A stretch of 64,000 nucleotides of DNA, from assembly GCA_940337035.1 (NCBI GenBank), contig OW679202.1, forward strand, positions 49,927,763-49,991,762. Direction: 5' to 3'. This document shows positions 47,746-59,774 of the stretch, piece after piece; the first letter of the stretch is position 1; every line of letters begins with the position of its first letter. The position numbers were made by a program, and so were the translations under genes. The stretch comes from Agriotes lineatus (taxonomy: Eukaryota; Arthropoda; Insecta; Coleoptera; Elateridae). The notes beneath the pieces are model-generated. The model was given only the letters and a program-made list of their open reading frames with translations, was not told the origin of the DNA and ran no database searches.

Positions 47746-48530
47746 CTTCCTGTAGAATTTACTTATACGTACATAGAAAAAAAAAGAAAATGAATAGTAT
47801 TATAAATAAATCTAGCCCTATAAAATCCATAATTTGATCGGAACCTAAACAAAAATGCAATTTGATATAAGTAGGTATAATGTATAAATATATACTTGTA
47901 AAAATATGATTAAAACAAAAATGTCTTTCACCTTTAAATAATTACGAAGGATATCTAATCAACTAAGTTAACTAAGATGACAGAAACTAAATTTATAAGA
48001 AATTTTATCGGTAATAATGTATTAAGGGCAAATGGTTTTGCCGGTAAAATGTGTCAGTTAGTTTGTCTCGTGACGTTGCCACGAATCAACAAATCGTGAG
48101 TAAAAAAAAATCGAGTAAAATCATGACCTCGAAATACATTTTGTGAACCATTTCTCATTTTGTATCGGTACGTAATAAATGTAACATTGTCACTGACACA
48201 TAATGACAGTTTAAATGGCGTCTTTGAAAAACCACCCTGATTAAACAGAATGAATCTGTTCCACACAACCTGCATTTTGGCAGATAAGTAACATATAAAT
48301 AGATATGCAACTTTAATTAAAAAAACAGAAAGAAACCTTTTGGAATTTCAAAAATGTCTCTTCCTTGCACTTCTTTTTCCGTTTTTCGTTAAATTGGCAC
48401 AGTTAGAGGGTTCATAAAGGCTATGTTCTTAATGTGATTTCAATTTAATTAAAATCGTTTCACTGGGAATCTAGGAAATCTAAAACAAGCCCCATTAATT
48501 ATCAATACGACTTAAGATGTTCTACGTAGG
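47746..48530. repeat. 0.8-kb direct repeat, copy 1
   Basis: It starts CTTCCTGTAGAATTTACTTA and ends near CAAGCCCCATTAATTATC. The second copy is at 49,208-50,000. The two copies share most of their bases by eye, with small insertions and deletions. No coding frame. Confidence 0.75.
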
Positions 48531-49207
48531 TACTTCTGCACGGCTAAAAGAAAATTATAGTTGAGAACATCAATAACTGGTCGCGTTTTCCGTACTACAT
48601 TCGGCATTTATGTTTTGTAAATTCTACAAATATAATACACACAAACAAGGAATTCATTGCTTGAAGGAATTACGTATTAATAAAATATGAAATATTTATA
48701 CCATCGGTTTTTGCTGACGGCTTTCTTTCAGCATTTTTATACCCCGGCTTTTTATTCCGCCACGCTGCGCTGTATACTTACACGTTTCTTTCGATGCTCT
48801 ATTTCCTAATGCTTACAAAACTGGCGTGTTTTATCTGAAAGTATAATTAAAAACATAACAATGAAATACACATATATTTACATACTAAATTTGTTATTTT
48901 ATTATATCCCTCTCGGCATGAAAGGGTTGTCAAAAAGTAAAAGCTTGAGATCCGATGAATGTTCCACCTCTCAATACGTGGTCTGTTGCGTGGAATATGA
49001 TTCAAAATCTACACATTACACCCAAAGACCACTTACTAAAAGGCAGAAAAAACCATCTGCAACGCCGCGTTGGGTAACTTCCATTTTTATACGCGTTTCT
49101 CCGATCGGACTTTTATACTAATTGTCGAAGCGATTGTACTCGCGAGCGGTAACCGCACAAGAATTGGGAGGAGAATCACTACTTGAAGTTAAACAAAATA
49201 TATATTA
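48530..49207. other. Sequence between the 0.8-kb repeats
   Basis: AT-rich. An 86-codon plus-strand frame (48,861-49,121) is not recognisable. No gag or pol sequence is present, which argues against a complete LTR retrotransposon. Confidence 0.35.
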
Positions 49208-50000
49208 AACTTCCTGTAGAATTTACTTATACATAGAAAAAAGAAGATAAATAGTATTATAAATAAATCTAGCTCTATAAAATCCACAATTTAATCGGCA
49301 ACCTAAACAAAAATGCAATTTGATATAAGTAATGTATAAATATATACTTGTTAAAATATGATTAAAATAAAAACATCTTTCACCTTTAAACAATTACAAA
49401 GAATATCTAATCAATTAAGATGGCAAAAACTAAATTTATAAGAAATTTTATCAGTAATAATGTATTAAGGGCACATGGTTTTGCCGGAAAAATTTGTCTC
49501 GTGACGTTGCCAAGAAACAACAAATCTTGAGTAAAAAAATTTCCAGCAAAATCATGATTCCGAAATACATTTGGTGGACTATTTCTCAAATATCGTGTCA
49601 TTTTCTATCGGTAGGTAATAAATGTAACATTGTCACTGACACACAATGACAGTTTAAATGTCGTCTTTGAAATACCACCCTGATTAAATAGAATGAATCA
49701 GTTCCACAAAACCTACATTTTACAGACAAGTAACATAGAAATAAATATACAGCTTTAATGAGAAAAAAACAGAAATAATCCCTTTGGAATTTGAAAAAAT
49801 TCTGTTCTTTAACTAATTTCTTTATATCTATGTCATGTACTTCTTTTTCCGTTTTCGCTTTCTCATTAAACTGGCACAGTTAGAGAGTTCATAAAAGCTT
49901 CCTTCTTAATGTGATTACAATTTAATTAAAATCGTTTCACTGGGAATCTAGGAAATCTAATACAAGCCCCATTAATGATCAGTACAACGACTTAAGAATG
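49208..50000. repeat. 0.8-kb direct repeat, copy 2
   Basis: It begins CTTCCTGTAGAATTTACTTA as copy 1 does. Both contain AATGGCGTCTTTG/AATGTCGTCTTTG and GGGAATCTAGGAAATCTAA. Both are in direct orientation, 1.46 kb apart. Confidence 0.75.
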
Positions 50001-50860
50001 TTATTTCACTAACACTCTGCACTAATGGGTATTCCAAAAGCGGATATAAAAGCTCGCTTTTTAGAAGACACTTCTTATATATTTTTGGTTTCAGCATTTC
50101 AGTTTTCAAGTTTTTCAAATAGACTACAAGGCAAATAATTCAATCTTTGCAACTGAACTGGTCTCCGTTTGGCTAACGAAGTCATCAGAGTAGCAAATTT
50201 CAGTTAATCAATTTGCAATTTATTCAAAGGATAGTGTATCTATTGATTGCTTTTTATTAATAAGAAGACAAAGGTATACGAGTAGTGTACCTAGAGGCGT
50301 TCTGGGACACTTCGATTGGTTTGGAATTTGGCTAAGTGTCACGTGGCGAGGTCATTGGCCTCTGGTTTGAAACTTGGCTAGGTCTAGCCGAAGGTCACGG
50401 GCCTAGCCGGGCCAAGGTCACGAGCCTAGTTGGGGTCCGGTTTCCACTATGAATTTTGGGGCTAAAAGTCTAATTTTTACAAGATTCCCACCACGAATTT
50501 TGGGGCTAAATGTCTAATTTTGAAATTTTACAAGATTTCTACGCTCATAAAAATTTTTCCAGGCTCAACAGGATGTGAGTCATCGTCTGAGAATGCAAAC
50601 TTGTTGAGACTTGTAGAGGCAGGATGTGTACCAATTGAACAATGGTGTCCATTCTTTGAGAAATCTGCACGATTGCAAAAAATATTTTTTTGGAAATTAA
50701 AACTTGTTTGAGGCTCTGGGTGAGACACACGAGTGACTGGGATCTGGTAGTTGATAGTCTCTCGCATATTTTGATAGTTATTAGCAGTCAGTTAGTAAAC
50801 AGTATTTAACATAATACAAAAATGTTGGAGTCAGAGACATTGAGAGAAATGCTCAACATT

Positions 50861-51590
50861 GTTTATAAGCACCGAATGTAAATATTACGTGTTTTTTCCC
50901 GTACTTTATTAAATACACAGTCTCGAAATTGAGCCGATAGTTATTTATTTCGCTTTTTGCTGTTGGATTTATGTACAGAAGGACAGCATTTTCTCACTTT
51001 AGCAATAAGCAAGTTCCCAAAGAAATATTATTATGCTGTAGAGATTTACAGGCTACAGTTCGGAGTGTAAACTGAGTTAAAAATTTCTATACCGCTATTG
51101 TAATTTTGTAATTTGTATCTTTGTTTTCTGGTATTCTTACTTGTGTAATCTTGTTTATTTAACCATTTTTCAATGAGTTTGTAGCCAGCAAGTGTTTGCA
51201 AATTTCACTATTTTTGTCCTTCAAGTTTTGAGTAATAGTTTATTTATTTTCAAACTTTTTAGTTAAAAAAAGTGTACACCATGAGTTGCTATCTTTTTAG
51301 TTTATATTTAGGTCACAATTTTTAATTTTGTATTTAATCTCTCCTCTGTTTTTTTAAATTTTGGTGATTTATAGTTTAATTTTTATATGTATTATCCGTG
51401 CCGGTCTATAATTGGATGGCTACTTTTGAGTAGACCATCTGTTGACTCGGCCAAAATTGTAAATAAATAAATAAATAAATTAGTAACAATACCATTTAAT
51501 TGCATATTGTTTTCTTTTACGTAAGACCCAAATTTTAGCTTCGGTTGTTTTAATATAGGTTCGAAAGCACTGCTTAGACAGGTAGACAGA
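50861..51590. repeat. Repeat copy 1 (about 350 bp) split by a LINE 3' end
   Basis: It starts GTTTATAAGCACCGAATG and ends TTCGAAAGCACTGCTTAGAC followed by a few AGACAGGT units. The uninterrupted copy is at 54,791-55,140. Here the match breaks at 51,099 and resumes at 51,482. Confidence 0.8.
51100..51481 (+). mobile_element. 5'-truncated LINE 3' end with an AAAT tail
   Basis: These 382 bp are missing from the matching copy at 55,028, giving an occupied and an empty version of the same site. They end GGCCAAAATTGTAAATAAAT with five AAAT units. A simple tail and the loss of all coding sequence are typical of a 5'-truncated LINE insertion. Confidence 0.75.
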
Positions 51591-52030
51591 CCATAGGTAG
51601 ATCATATTTAACCACCCGACATTTTTCAGTGTATCCGATTCAGCAACTTTCGCATATCAATCTCGCAAAAACAAACACCTTCTTTGTTCTTGTGGTAGCA
51701 CCTTGGCTTTAAGAATGTTTGAGCTAAATTTTTTATTAAGCATTCAATAACTACAAAAATAAAAAACAGCTTAAAGTATTGTTTCTAAAAGGAGTGGTGG
51801 TGTAGTTTTATCATTGGAATTTCGATTTCTTACAACGGTATTTGTAAATCATTCGTAAATAGTCCAGTTTTTTGTTGCAACGAGCATAGTTGTAGCAGAA
51901 ATATCTGACGAATAGAAAACTATAGAAGATATAAACATACAGTAATTAACTAAAATTAAGTATTTATCAAATATTATTAACAAAGTTGTTAAACGTATGA
52001 CAAAGGCAGTTATTAATTACTTAATAAATA

Positions 52031-54017
52031 CAGTGTTCGGCAATAGAATCTGATGGATTTCAACGGGCTGTTGCGAATTTAAGGTAACAGTTATTGGAAT
52101 GAAACTAATGAATAAATAACGTATAAATAATGCAGTTTATTAACAATCAATTACTTTTTGAATATTACATCAAATAAATGTGTCCGCGGCGTACAGCCAA
52201 TTCTTCTAATCTTTTACGAAAGTTATCCATTACACGCTGTAATAAATTTTGATCTCAATTAATTTCTTCGATTTCTTGACTTATTCGATTTTTTACTTCC
52301 TTTTACGATAAAGGAAGTATTGGATTCACCCCAAAAATTCGAAATTGAGTTTTCAACAGATCTTCACGTTTTAGAGTCCCCTGATCCCAAAAAACATATT
52401 TTTTTTCATTGGTCTGTGTGTCTGTCTGTCTGTCTGTCTGTGTGTCTGTCTGTGTGTCTGTGTGTCTGTCTGTGAACAGAATATCTCAAAAACGAAAAGA
52501 GATATGGCGTTGAAACTTCATATATAAGTTTTGTGTACTATGTAGATGAGACAGCAAGCTTTTAAAGAAAATCGCATAACCGGAAGTAGGTGTTTACTCT
52601 TGTGATTTTTCAGTTTTTTTCGATTTTTTCAAAAACGGCTCTAACGATTTTTTTCAAACTTTACATTTTTATTACATTTTTAATGTGCATTGACGTGAGA
52701 TAGGTGATTTTCCAGTTGAATACTTCTAAAGTGAGTTTCTTTTGTTTTTTTTTCTATTTTTTTTTCTAACTCCTATTTTAAATAGAACACCCGGTATATT
52801 ATTACATTTTTGAATTCTGCTTAAAATTTTAGAGAAAATTTGTCTCTTCAACTAACGCTCTATTTTGTACCGTTTTTGTAGAATTCGTAATTTTTGAAAA
52901 TTTTTGACAAATGCTTAAAAATTAAAAATTAAATTTTTTACTAATTATAAGATCACTGTAAAAGGAAGTTGTGTGAGTGTATCACACCAGATTTTTTTTC
53001 ATTGGTGTCTGTCTGTCTGTGTGTGTGTCTGTGAACAGAATATCTCAAAAACGAAAAGAGGTATGGCATTGAAACTTCATATATAAGTTTTGTGTACTAT
53101 GTAGATGAGACAGCAAGCTTTTGAAGAAAATCGCATAACCGGAAATAGGTGTTTACTCTTGTGATTTTTCAGTTTTTTTCGATTTTTTCAAAAACGGCTT
53201 TAACGATTTTTTTTAAATTTTACAGTTTTCTTACATTTTTAATGTGTATTGATGTGAGATAGGTGATTTTCCAGTTGAATACTTCTAAAGTGGGTTTCTT
53301 TTGTTTTTTTTTTCTATTTTTTTTATTAACTCCTATTTTAAATAAAACACCCGGTATATTATTACATTTTTGAATTCACCTTAAAATTCTAGAGAAAATT
53401 TGTCTCTTCAACTAACATTCGATTTTTTACCGTTTTTGTAGAATTTGTAATTTTTGAAAATTTTTAACAAATGGTTAAAAATTAAAAATGAAATTTTTGA
53501 CTAATTATAAGATCACTGTAAAAGGAAGTTGTGTGAGTGTATCACACCAGATTTTTAATTCTTGAATGGTATGTGGCCTAGATCGAAACACTTTCTTTGA
53601 GTTTTCCCCATAGAAAATAATATGGCGCCGTTACATCTGGAGATCGGGGAGGCCAAGGGATATCGTCAAATTGTGAAATTAAATGATTGTGGAAAACGTT
53701 TCTCAAAAGATTTAATGTTTCTCGGGCCGTATGGGCAGTTTCTCCGTCCTGTTGAAACCAAGTATCATTAATGTTGATACCTGATCTCCGCAATTCCGGA
53801 ATAAAAAATTGTTGCAACATTTCTCGATAGCGTTCACTATTTATGGTTTCAATATATGTAGTTACGGCAAACACGCGGAAATTCACTGGCCAGTTGTCCA
53901 TGGTAACTAAAACTGCATGCATGCAGGTATACATTTCTGCAACTGTCAGATTCCTACTTCATTTGTTATATAAACTAGCACTCCCCCTAATCCGTCAGAT
54001 TCTATTGCCAAACCCTG
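52031..54017 (-). mobile_element. DUF4817-type Tc1/mariner-like transposon, split by an insertion
   Basis: The ends are inverted copies, CAGTGTTCGGCAATAGAATC (left) against CAGGGTTTGGCAATAGAATC (right, reversed), about 26 bp, flanked by TA on both sides (52,029-52,030 and 54,018-54,019). The minus-strand transposase piece 53,934-53,578 carries INSERYREMLQQFFIPEL, NDTWFQQDGETAHTARETLN (second catalytic Asp) and WPPRSPDVTAPYYFLWGKLK (third catalytic Asp). The carboxy terminus, RISQEIEEIN and QRVMDNFRKRLEELAVRRGH, lies at 52,290-52,180 beyond a 1.26-kb insertion. The amino-terminal DUF4817 domain is missing, so the copy had already lost its 5' part. A frameshift lies after GKLKESV. Confidence 0.85.
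52294..53550. mobile_element. Insertion made of two tandem 0.6-kb units with TCTG arrays
   Basis: It sits inside the transposase. ATTTTT flanks it on both sides (52,288-52,293 and 53,551-53,556), and removing it with one copy of ATTTTT restores the transposase frame as IQELKNRISQEI. Inside are two direct copies (about 52,391-52,990 and 52,992-53,550). Each has a TCTG/TGTG array, then GAACAGAATATCTCAAAAAC and GTGTACTATGTAGATGAGAC, and ends GTGAGTGTATCACACCAG. The left edge holds a hairpin CTTCCTTTTACGATAAAGGAAG-like sequence. There is no coding frame. Confidence 0.75.
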
Positions 54018-54519
54018 TACAATTATTGTCCTATATCCGGTATTATGGGTGTATGTCTTAATCTGATTTTAATAGTCGATTAGAGTCGAATAACTAAGGT
54101 TATTACAATGCTAAAGACTGTACGCAAAAGGTAAGATTAAAATCAAAAATTTTAAAATAAAACCCAGAGAATAAGAATTAAATAAAATAAAGCCAAGTAA
54201 AAGTTATTAGACCACAACAATATATTACCTATTAAAAAATACTCTAATTAATAAAGATGCTATACACGATACCCAACGGTGAGGGACAGTTTATTTTTGC
54301 CGGATAAAAACTTATCTAGATTGGTTAAAAATCAGATGTATAAGAGAAAATCTCAAACTTGTTTAAAAACATTTTGTAACTAAACAATCACATTAGAAAT
54401 TGTGTAAATAAAGCTAAAATTAGAAGGAGGAGTAGACTATAGAAAATACCTGTCGAGACTTGTGGTTGTGAGCGTCTGGGGAATGTGCAAGGTTGCAAAA
54501 ATAAACCGGATGTCTGAGG

Positions 54520-54725
54520 TTTCTGCATAGGTCTGCGCGGGCGTCTCTGCACAGGTCTGCGCGGGGGTTTTTGCACAGGTTTTGGCGGTAAATTCAAATT
54601 CTGCGGAGGTTTGGCGGTAAATTAAAATTCTGCGCAGGTTTGGCGGTAAATTAAAATTCTGCGCATTATTTTGACGGTAAATTTTAAATTATGATCAGGT
54701 TTTTGGCGGGAAATCTGGGAATGTG
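54520..54725. repeat. GC-rich tandem blocks, inverted relative to 46.8-47.0 kb
   Basis: Repeated GGTTTGGCGGTAAATTAAAA and TCTGCGCAGG units. The Pro/Arg-rich frame across them (KPPRRPVQRRPRRP) is a by-product. Confidence 0.7.
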
Positions 54726-54790
54726 CAAGGTTGCTAGTAAATGTGTGGTTAAGAAATTTGCTTAAAATTGACTGAAAATTTACAGAAACT

Positions 54791-55140
54791 GTTTGTAAGC
54801 ACCGAATGTAAATATTAAGTGTTTTTTTCCCGTACTTTATTAAATACACAGTCTCGAAATTAAGTCTATAGTTATTTATTTCGCTTTTGTTGGTGGATTT
54901 ATGTACAGAAGGACAGCATTCACTCACTTCAGCAATAAGCAAGTTCCTAAAGAAATATTATTATGCTGTAGAGATTTACAGGTTACAATTTGGAGTGTAA
55001 ACTGAATTAAACATTTCTATACCGCTATTAGCAGCATTACCATTTTAATTACATATTGTTTTCTTTTACGTAAAACCCAAATTTTAGATTCGATTGTTTT
55101 AATATAGGTTCGAAAGCACTCCTTAGACAGGTAGACAGGT
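54791..55140. repeat. Repeat copy 2, uninterrupted version
   Basis: It matches 50,861-51,590 except for the 382-bp LINE insertion there. It runs straight into the tetranucleotide array at 55,125. Confidence 0.8.
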
Positions 55141-55264
55141 AGACAGGTAGACAGCTAGACAGGTAGACAGCTAGCCAGGTAGCCAGCTAGACAGGTAGAC
55201 AGCTATACAGGTAGATAGCTAGGCAGGTAGACAGCTAGACATGTAGACAGGCAGGCAGGCAGGC

Positions 55265-55327
<63 letters not shown>

Positions 55328-55410
55328 AAGACAGACAGACAGACAGACAGACAGACTGGCAGACAGACAGACAGACAGCTAGACAGGCAGGCAGGCAGGC
55401 AGGCAGACAG
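55125..55410. repeat. CAGG/CAGA tetranucleotide array
   Basis: AGACAGGTAGACAGGT units pass into a pure CAGA run of about 25 units and then CAGG. Unit types and gradient are those of the palindrome arms at 44-45 kb. Confidence 0.9.
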
Positions 55411-57940
55411 ATATACTATTAACGAAGTAAGAAGAGGGAAGTTGGATATTAATACTGAAACAGATATTAATTTAGCGCTTTCAAAATTATTACTACAGAA
55501 CATCAGGGGATCAATGGCCTCCATTATCAGTGTCTGAGAATTTGCAATAAATAGACCACTGGTCAACCTGACATGTTCCTGTAACGGATTTATGGGCACG
55601 ACGGTGTAATAAAACCACCATTGTAAATATAATTTGTTAGCTTTTTACTTACCTTTAGGTTGGCGTTCTATATTTTTAACTCAACAATTGATCACCATAA
55701 AAGTGCACTTGAGGCCGTCTCTAGCAACAGTGAAGACGTCGCGAATTCTTTGATTAAGATATTAAAGGGAGCGCCAACAAGTTATACTCAGGTACACTGA
55801 TATAGGTCAAGAAACTTGTAACTTTACTTTATATCTAATGAAACAATTATCGAACTCAATGATTAAAATTAAAATGAAAGAGACTAATACCTTTAACTAG
55901 CTTTATTGTTACTCAAACGTTGACCATTATTTAATTCGGCTCTACTATTTAAAAGGGGTACCCCACTTAACTTAAACCATTAATATGTTTACTGTTTACA
56001 CAGCGTTTTTATATGCAAAATATCATCATAAATCACTTATCTGTTCGTGGTTACCCTTGTAGACGTTTAATGCCTCCAAAGACTCCTATTAAATGTCAGC
56101 TTGACAGCCCCAAATCGTCAGCTGTCATATGCTGCAAGTAGGCCCCAAAACTGCCTGATGACTCTCAGCAGACTAAACTTTCTGTAGGTTTTCCCTCCCA
56201 ATACTAGTTGTTATAATTCGAATTTTAAGATAAAATGAGGCAGACGCCAAAATAACTGTACGTGCCCTGTTAACAGGCAATAACTATGCAAACGTTAATT
56301 CGTGGTTTACTAAATCGCTTCTAAGCTTCTAAGTCTACGTTGTGGAGGCCTGCACTGCTGTCCTCGTCGCCGCCAAGTCTCACCGAGTCCGGCTCTGTCA
56401 CCTGCCATCTCCCAAACAGTATGTGTTCTGGCTAAGGTAGGATTCACCTCTGTATTTTTTTCCTGTATTAAATGTATCGCGAAAGTGCCGCGAAGATATA
56501 GGGTGTACGTTGCGCCGGCGAATGTGGATTGTCGTATTATTTGTACCTAATCGGGAAAATCTCCCGGTTAATTTTCTTTGAATAACCATTGTTTGTATTG
56601 TAATTTAGTGGGTAAGATAACTTCTTTTGCTGGGACCCCGATAACTTGTCAGTTAGGGTGTAAAGTTTGTATGGCCGACTTGTGGCTTTGTTTGTGTGTT
56701 TGATTCATTAAATACCAATTTTGTCAAAGTCAGCCTATTTATTTGATGTACCTTTGAAACCTGGGGTCTTCAACCCGTACTGGCGAAGGCAGAGTGTAGT
56801 CAAGTGTGAAGCTAGAACATGTGCTTTAACTGAACAAGCCTGAAGAATATCGGCTTGGGTTATTTTCAAACCTTTCAGAAGGGTGGCCCTTGCAGGTAAG
56901 TCATTTAAGGCCACCCTGCGTTTGTACCTGCCGACCTGGGGGAAGCTTGATGAACGACACCGATGCACCTTGCAGCTAACCCGCTGAATTCTGGCATAGC
57001 TTCCGTGATTTTTCTCGCTTTGGGTCACGAAAGCAATTCATTCTTCAAAGTGAGTGGCACCTTGAGAAATATTTTTAGCAAAAGTTTTATTGAGCTTACG
57101 AACCATCCCTTTTCGATTGAGGTAGACTGAGGGTAACAGAGAGACTCGCATCTGTTTCGACACATTTCAAGATCTGTGTTATTGCGAAAACCGGCGAACC
57201 CTTTACTCTTTTCCCGATTTTGTATTTAATGTGATCAATGTCGATTGAGTTAAATTATCATGTAACAGCTTTCGTCGAAAAGGACTTTCCCTTTTTGAAC
57301 GTTTACGACTGTATTGTCCACCTGGGTTGACTTTTCCTTTTCGCCTGGTCTATTGTTAGTTGGGGAAAAAGGGTTTGTTGGCCGATATTCCTGAGTTTAC
57401 GACATAGCTACGGCTATGCTAGAAATTGCATCGTGACGTTCAGACAAATTAGTTTTGATTGTTCAACTCGACGACACCAATCACACTTGACATTACAGAT
57501 GTTTCCTATTGCATGCGTACAATTGATACCTTATCTAAATTGTCACATCGCAAACTCCACTTTTACTAGCTGATTTAGTAGTGCACTTTAAGCCACATTT
57601 TAGTTTATGGCCTTCTCTTGCACGAAAAACGTTTTCGAAGGAGGACTTGTTACTTGCATTCCCATTACCAATCTCAATCCTGCATTTTAAAAATTAAATA
57701 GTCTAACAATATTTTATTAATCAAATTTGAACTTAAATGTATAAAAATAACAAGAACAATATTTTAATATCATTCTATAAAATAGTTAAATAGGGTCCAT
57801 TTGAAATATATCTATCCTTATTTTTATTTCACCTTTTAGTGGAAATTGATCATTAATACTGAAGTAATTAGCAATAAAACTTATTTCATTAAATATGTAC
57901 CAACTCCTGTCAAAATATAGTAAGCTGCAGTGAACCGTTA
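55411..57940. other. 2.5-kb stretch without a recognised gene
   Basis: Parts at 56,330-57,060 are less AT-rich, including a 97-codon minus-strand frame (57,028-56,735) with no recognisable sequence. Possibly an old LTR or other element; I cannot support a call. Confidence 0.3.
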
Positions 57941-57949
57941 TTGTTATCG

Positions 57950-59000
57950 AAAGAAGATTATTCTCCTTTGACGACTCAGATGAAGATCCTGGCTATGATC
58001 TTCAGCACTGTGATCTGATGCGTGGAAATGAGAAAAGGAAATAATGACCTTTATTTTTCTGATCAGGAGACACCAAAAATAAAAAATTTATTGATTACAA
58101 AGATGAGTCACAAATGTTTCCATCTCCAGACATGTGGGAGCATATAGGACTGACTCCTTTACTCCATTACTCTTGAAAAATCTTTGATGCCACTAGACAA
58201 CACTCCAAATGCTGAGAAAATATACTGCGATAATACTCTGACAACATTTAATAAAAATGACAAAAGTGAAGAACAGGAAGTAGGTATGAAGAAAAAAGTA
58301 AAACTGTATAAAAATGGCACTTTTATCTCTCTGCCAAAACACATGTAAGAAGAAATGCTTCCAATATTTAACTTCTGATCTAATAAAACACATTTTTGAC
58401 TATTTTAAAAAACTTGATTATGAAGAACGACAACTGTTTTTTGGTAAATACATAATTACAAAGAATACCAAATATAGAGGAGTTGATGCAAAGACCAACA
58501 AAAGATTCTCAGTTTCATATTATCTACTAATAACTACCTTGTTGATTGACCACGACTAACTCGACCCACCTAAATTCTGAAAACCTTAAACCAAACCCAT
58601 GTACTGTTTCAAATGCAACCTCCATTAAACTAAATAACAACCCTAATGGAGTAGAAGCCAATAAACTGTCAAATATGGTCTATTTGTAAAACAATGTTTA
58701 TTCATAGGATTGGTTTTAGAACCGATTGCTTTATAACAAACTTCCTTAGAAGAACAAGGACTGATATGCCTTACGTAGAAAATAACAGAGGGAAAAACAT
58801 TGAGTGCAACTACAGGATATTTTCGAAGCAAATTATAAAAACCTAAAAGAACACAGATTTATACATTCATACCACACACAAGTTTTCCATTATAATATAA
58901 CGCAAGCTCCTTATAGAAAATATTTACCATTCCATCTGACCATAGATCAAATGCATAAGGATTTAAATTCCAATATATCCTTTTAAATTACAAAACGTAC
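57950..59000 (+). pseudogene. Fragments of an insect repeat-associated protein of unknown function
   Basis: Three plus-strand pieces occur in order. First, RRLFSFDDSDEDPGYDLQHC (about 57,950-58,045) is acidic. Next, CQNTCKKKCFQYLTSDLIKH then FDYFKKLDYEERQLFFGKYI (58,330-58,450) is a Cys-rich CxxxCKKKC segment. Last, PYRKYLPFHLTIDQMHKDLN (about 58,910-58,980). The middle piece resembles the C.CK.KC.....R..IF..FW.L pattern of uncharacterised proteins repeated many times in insect genomes, probably from a DNA transposon. The pieces are separated by unreadable sequence. Confidence 0.35.
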
Positions 59001-59029
59001 CAAAAAATTTTCACTTATAATACCATGAG

Positions 59030-59190
59030 TAGTCAAAGTTATGTCAAATATTTTTGCTATGGTATGAAGAATGTCCTTTGCGCTTAGGTTCGATTAGGAC
59101 GAGTGCGTTAGCAAGAGTCCTAATCCTAAGCGCAATGGACATAAGTAGTGATACCACCGCATAAATATTCTACTTCACTTTGACTAAGAA
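59030..59190. repeat. Hairpin-forming inverted repeat, about 75-bp arms
   Basis: The inner stem pairs GTCCTTTGCGCTTAGG with CCTAAGCGCAATGGAC around a loop of about 20 bases. The match extends outward through AATATTTTTGC.ATGGTAT to GTCAAAG. It is likely a small MITE. Confidence 0.65.
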
Positions 59191-59774
59191 TGGCATTCAA
59201 AGGACTATTCAATGAACCAAACTACTTTTTCAAATTAGTTTTCAGTAAATCTAGCAACAAACTACTCAATTTCTATAGTAACAGAACACTAGTATTGACT
59301 TTTTCTAATAAAAATCACGTTTGTTTAAAATATTCACTTGAATACCTTCTAGGAAGATATATCCACTGATATTTTTTGATTGGTCAAGAAATGTCAAATT
59401 GTGGATTTGGTCACTTTTTGACAGATGACAGGTGAATTGAATAGTAAAGAAAGAAAATATTGGATTTAGAGCCACAACTCAAGGTGATTGCAGTGTATGT
59501 TCCATCTACAGATAGCATTCCCATGACGAAACACTTGACATGCTAATATTACCTACCAACTCAGATGAAACGAGAAGAAGTGGCAATGCATTAAAAAAAC
59601 ATCAATGAAAATCTTCTTCAGGTTACTTCAAAAAATAGCGACCATCTCTGTTCAGTTTGTGATAATTACAAAATTCATAAATAAAGTTATACAGTTGCCA
59701 GATGATAATATACTGAAGATATGTCAAATAATGGAATCACCACTGGGAGCGCTGTCGATATGTAGAAAGTATTG

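Noticed and set aside
47746..50000. LTR retrotransposon bounded by the 0.8-kb direct repeats
   Set aside because: No clear TG...CA ends, no primer-binding site seen and no gag-pol between the copies.
54388..54597. 69-codon Pro/Arg-rich minus-strand frame
   Set aside because: It is a translation of GC-rich tandem blocks.
55125..55410. CRISPR-like array
   Set aside because: It is a simple tetranucleotide repeat without spacers, in eukaryotic DNA.
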